Assembly: GCF_029892785.1 (NCBI RefSeq)
Contig: NZ_JARXXA010000001.1
Span: 372,001 to 436,000, forward strand
DNA length: 64,000 nt
Reading direction: 5' to 3'
From: Parabacteroides sp. PH5-46
GTDB lineage: Bacteria; Bacteroidota; Bacteroidia; Bacteroidales; Tannerellaceae
Every line of letters begins with the position of its first letter. Within the stretch, counting starts at the first letter, position 1. The notes under the pieces are model-generated. The model was not told the origin of the DNA. It saw nothing but the letters and a program-made list of their open reading frames with translations, and searched no databases. The translations under genes were made by a program, and so were the position numbers. This document shows positions 62,168 to 64,000 of this stretch, in pieces.

Positions 62168-62467
62168 ATGGCAGGATTTTTTAGCAAGATGTTCGGATTA
62201 GAGGAAAAAGCCGATTTTAAAGCCCTTTTAGAAAGCGGAGCTACCCTTCTGGATGTTCGAACAAAAGAAGAATATAAACAAGGGGCAGTAGGTAATTCCA
62301 TCAATATTCCCCTGGACAGTTTGAGTAATAATTTATCAAAACTGAAAAAAGATAAACCTATTATTGCCGTATGTGCCAGTGGAATGCGTAGCCGTAGTGC
62401 TGTAGCGCTTTTGAAATCGAAAGGCTTTCCGGAAGTATATAATGGCGGAAGCTGGCTAAATTTTTAA
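62168..62467 (+). CDS. Single-domain rhodanese (sulfurtransferase)
   Basis: A 99-residue rhodanese domain. The fold signatures LLDVRTKEEYKQGAVGNSINIP and the active-site loop VCASGMRSRSA with catalytic C69 are clear. No signal peptide is present. It lies between a small Cys-pair membrane protein and a MarR regulator. Such rhodaneses carry persulfide sulfur; the context suggests sulfide or persulfide handling coupled to efflux control. Confidence 0.92.
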   Translation: MAGFFSKMFGLEEKADFKALLESGATLLDVRTKEEYKQGAVGNSINIPLDSLSNNLSKLKKDKPIIAVCASGMRSRSAVALLKSKGFPEVYNGGSWLNF

Positions 62468-62495
62468 ATAACAAAAAGAATAACAAGATATAAAA

Positions 62496-62873
62496 ATGCA
62501 CATAAATATGAATAATTCGCAAGTAAGTACCCTATGCCAGATCAGGGATATATACAGAGCTATTTATGAGTTTGAGCTGGATTTTCAGCAATCATATAAT
62601 CTAGGGCTGAATGAAGGGATGCTATTATGCTCCCTGAATACGCAAAAGTATTCGTCAAATGAATTGGCCGGTGTTTTGGGACTTAGTAACTCAAATACCT
62701 CGAAGGTAATAAAGTCGGTAGAAAAGAAAGGACTCATAAAGCGTATTGTAGGGAAAGATGATAAACGTCAGATGTACTTTACAATGACTGAATTGGGACG
62801 TAAAAAGCTCGAATCAATCAAATGTGCCGATTTTAATATCCCGGAATCATTGAAATCGATAATCAAACTATAG
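62496..62873 (+). CDS. MarR family transcriptional regulator
   Basis: A 125-residue winged-helix regulator. The helix-turn-helix is SSNELAGVLGLSNSNTSKVIKSVEKKGLIKRIVG and the wing is DDKRQMYFTMTELGRKKL. It has Cys residues at the N-terminal dimer helix (TLCQIR), in MLLCSL and near the end (KCAD), which could sense oxidants or reactive sulfur. It likely binds the TTTCCA palindromes between 61730 and 61907 and so controls both its own operon and the divergent efflux operon. The start could be ATG 62508 instead. Confidence 0.88.
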   Translation: MHINMNNSQVSTLCQIRDIYRAIYEFELDFQQSYNLGLNEGMLLCSLNTQKYSSNELAGVLGLSNSNTSKVIKSVEKKGLIKRIVGKDDKRQMYFTMTELGRKKLESIKCADFNIPESLKSIIKL

Positions 62874-62881
62874 CAAAATTA

Positions 62882-63544
62882 TTATAGAAGTTTTTCTTCT
62901 ATCTTTTTGTAATTAAGTATTTTGCCCTTTCCGCCCTCGAATTCTATCACTCCCTCCTTTACCATTTCAGAGATGGCTCTTGAGAGAGAAGGCCTTTCTA
63001 CCCCAAAATATTCAGCAAGCGAGGCTATGCTTCTCCCCAGTTCAAAGGAGCCCTTTTTGTCTTTCTGTAAAATATAATATGCTATTTTGGCCTTTATACC
63101 TTTTTGAGAAAATATCTTCAGCCTTTCCGATAAAAACTGTACACGATTGGCTGTAAATGCCATAAAACCTCTCAGGAATCCGGGACATTTAGCCATTTGT
63201 TTTTCAACAGAGTCTTTGCTGAAAAGGATGACTTCACAATCCTCCAAAGCTGTCACTTCTACCGGAAACCGATTATCTTCGGCAAACACAAAAGCAGCTG
63301 CCAAGGGATAAGGAGCCGAAATTTCTTCTACAGAAAGAGTAAGCCCCGAGTTGGAAATAATCTCGGTCTTTACCTTCCCTTTCGTAAGCATATAAAGGTA
63401 AGAAATTCGGGTTCCCTGAACAGCTATACACTCCCCTCTTTTGTAGGTTCTGACTTTATGTTCGATTGTACATCTTAAGCTGGCTATCTCCTCCGGAGAT
63501 TTCCCTCGGCACGTGGTACAAAAGAAGAGTAAATCCACATCCAT
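62882..63544 (-). CDS. Crp/Fnr family regulator, HcpR-like
   Basis: A 220-residue regulator from ATG 63544. The jelly roll (about 25-120) includes TYKRGECIAVQGTRISYLYMLTKGKVKTEI and the loop PYPLAAAFVFAEDNRFPVEV, which resembles HcpR, the nitrosative-stress regulator of Bacteroidales. The helix-turn-helix is IASLAEYFGVERPSLSRAISEMVKEGVIEF. Its own promoter has TATCTTTG at 63563-63556 with a GTAAC-type half-site over the -33 region, and a full GTAAC-N4-GTTAC palindrome lies before the divergent ferredoxin gene. HcpR usually controls hcp and a ferredoxin. The hcp gene itself is not seen in the window. Confidence 0.8.
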   Translation of the reverse strand: MDVDLLFFCTTCRGKSPEEIASLRCTIEHKVRTYKRGECIAVQGTRISYLYMLTKGKVKTEIISNSGLTLSVEEISAPYPLAAAFVFAEDNRFPVEVTALEDCEVILFSKDSVEKQMAKCPGFLRGFMAFTANRVQFLSERLKIFSQKGIKAKIAYYILQKDKKGSFELGRSIASLAEYFGVERPSLSRAISEMVKEGVIEFEGGKGKILNYKKIEEKLL

Positions 63545-63555
63545 CTTTTTTTCGA

Positions 63556-63593
63556 CAAAGATAAGCAATCTTCATTATTGTAACAACCGTTGA
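63556..63593 (-). promoter_or_regulatory. HcpR-like gene promoter with degenerate GTAAC box
   Basis: The minus-strand -7 box TATCTTTG is at 63563-63556. GTAACAACCGTTGA (63580-63593) keeps one half of the GTAAC-N4-GTTAC palindrome and covers the -33 position, which suggests autoregulation. Confidence 0.6.
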
Positions 63594-63628
63594 GACAGAG
63601 GATTGCGAGTCTCACTATTTTTCATACC

Positions 63629-63760
63629 CTGAAACTAAAAGTTTCACCCAGGGTGATCTTTAAAGATCACTCCGAAGATACTTAAAGATCACCGCAAGGA
63701 TACCTAAAGATCACCGAGGTGAAACTTTTAGTTCCACCCGATACTCTATAGTGAAACTAT
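63629..63760. repeat. Array E: six tandem 22-bp palindromic units
   Basis: Units begin at 63629, 63651, 63673, 63695, 63717 and 63739. TAAAGATCAC occurs at 63661, 63683 and 63705, exactly 22 bp apart. Unit 2 holds the perfect palindrome GTGATCTTTAAAGATCAC. Unit 1 holds GAAACTAAAAGTTTC and unit 5 GGTGAAACTTTTAGTTCCACC-type arms. The array lies between the HcpR-like gene and the ferredoxin promoter. Confidence 0.85.
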
Positions 63761-63767
63761 TCAAGAC

Positions 63768-63812
63768 TGTAACAAATGTTACGGGTCATATCTGTTTATA
63801 CATGTATGTTTG
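63768..63812 (+). promoter_or_regulatory. Ferredoxin gene promoter with GTAAC-AAAT-GTTAC operator
   Basis: GTAACAAATGTTAC (63769-63782) is a perfect palindrome of the HcpR type. The -7 box TATGTTTG is at 63805-63812, 24 bp before the ATG, so the palindrome overlaps the -33 region. Confidence 0.75.
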
Positions 63813-63835
63813 CAGAAAGATAAATGATAAAGAGA

Positions 63836-64000
63836 ATGAAAAGAACAATTATAAAAATAAATGAAGAGCTGTGCAATGGTTGCGGAATCTGCGTCAAAGG
63901 CTGTCATGAAGGAGCTTTGCAGCTAATTGACGGCAAGGCTCGGATGATTAGTGATATGTATTGCGATGGTTTGGGAGCCTGTATAGGAGACTGTCCTGTA
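63836..64000 (+). CDS. [4Fe-4S] ferredoxin-domain protein, 5' part (cut by the window end)
   Basis: The frame is open from ATG 63836 to the window end (55 codons). It begins [37 protein letters not shown], followed by [15 protein letters not shown], i.e. two [4Fe-4S] cluster motifs of a bacterial ferredoxin. The second motif ([12 protein letters not shown]) has an enlarged CX5CX3CP spacing. Its promoter carries a perfect GTAAC palindrome, so it is probably regulated by the divergent HcpR-like protein. Whether this is a small ferredoxin or the start of a longer ATP-binding protein cannot be told. Confidence 0.87.
   Translation, partial: MKRTIIKINEELCNGCGICVKGCHEGALQLIDGKARMISDMYCDGLGACIGDCPV

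Overview
The window comes from a member of the Bacteroidota, most likely the order Bacteroidales (Parabacteroides- or Dysgonomonas-like; the genus is not settled). The signs are Sus-type glycan uptake lipoproteins, an amylase with a type IX secretion sorting domain, a FecI/FecR-controlled SusC/SusD pair, Crp/Fnr regulators of the Bacteroidales type, and promoters of the TTTG-N19-21-TAnnTTTG form. No rRNA or tRNA gene was seen.

Layout. (1) 1-11019: the end of an alpha-glucan utilisation locus (partial SusD, SusE, SusF, extracellular GH13 amylase), then a GH20-like enzyme, a nitroreductase, MenA, three small proteins and an SLC45-like sugar transporter. (2) 11168-38235: about 27 kb of same-strand genes that form one unusual island. 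Its first part is a terpenoid module: ferredoxin-like protein, radical SAM enzyme, DUF116-polyprenyl synthase fusion, and two alpha/alpha-toroid proteins, one a squalene-hopene-cyclase relative with a DADD motif. Next come PQQ-like beta-propellers, a Tat-exported Cys-rich NHL propeller, a NapG/NapH-like pair, a membrane propeller, a NuoE-NuoF fusion, a NuoG-like protein joined to another propeller, an ABC/FtsX pair, a LytS/LytTR pair and a last propeller. A toxin-antitoxin remnant interrupts it. (3) 38331-47928: MATE, SMR and EamA transporters, Crp and GlxA-type regulators, a sulfatase, an esterase split by an in-frame TAG, and a CoA-transferase. (4) 48200-55454: sigma factor, anti-sigma factor, SusC and SusD. 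(5) 55556-62873: a tripartite RND efflux operon, divergent from a DUF6132-like/rhodanese/MarR operon. (6) 62882-64000: an HcpR-like regulator divergent from a partial ferredoxin gene.

How the island may work (inference): a cytosolic NADH diaphorase (NuoEF/NuoG-like) and a membrane/periplasmic Fe-S module (NapGH-like) would move electrons between NADH, the quinone pool and periplasmic propeller proteins, while the terpenoid enzymes make a lipid or cofactor for the same process. There is no cytochrome c motif, no hydrogenase active-site domain and no recognisable terminal reductase, so the acceptor is unknown.

A second striking pattern is seen directly in the DNA. Five intergenic regions each hold 4-6 tandem units of exactly 22 bp, and most units are imperfect palindromes. 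Each locus has its own core sequence, except that two loci 30 kb apart share a nearly identical unit.
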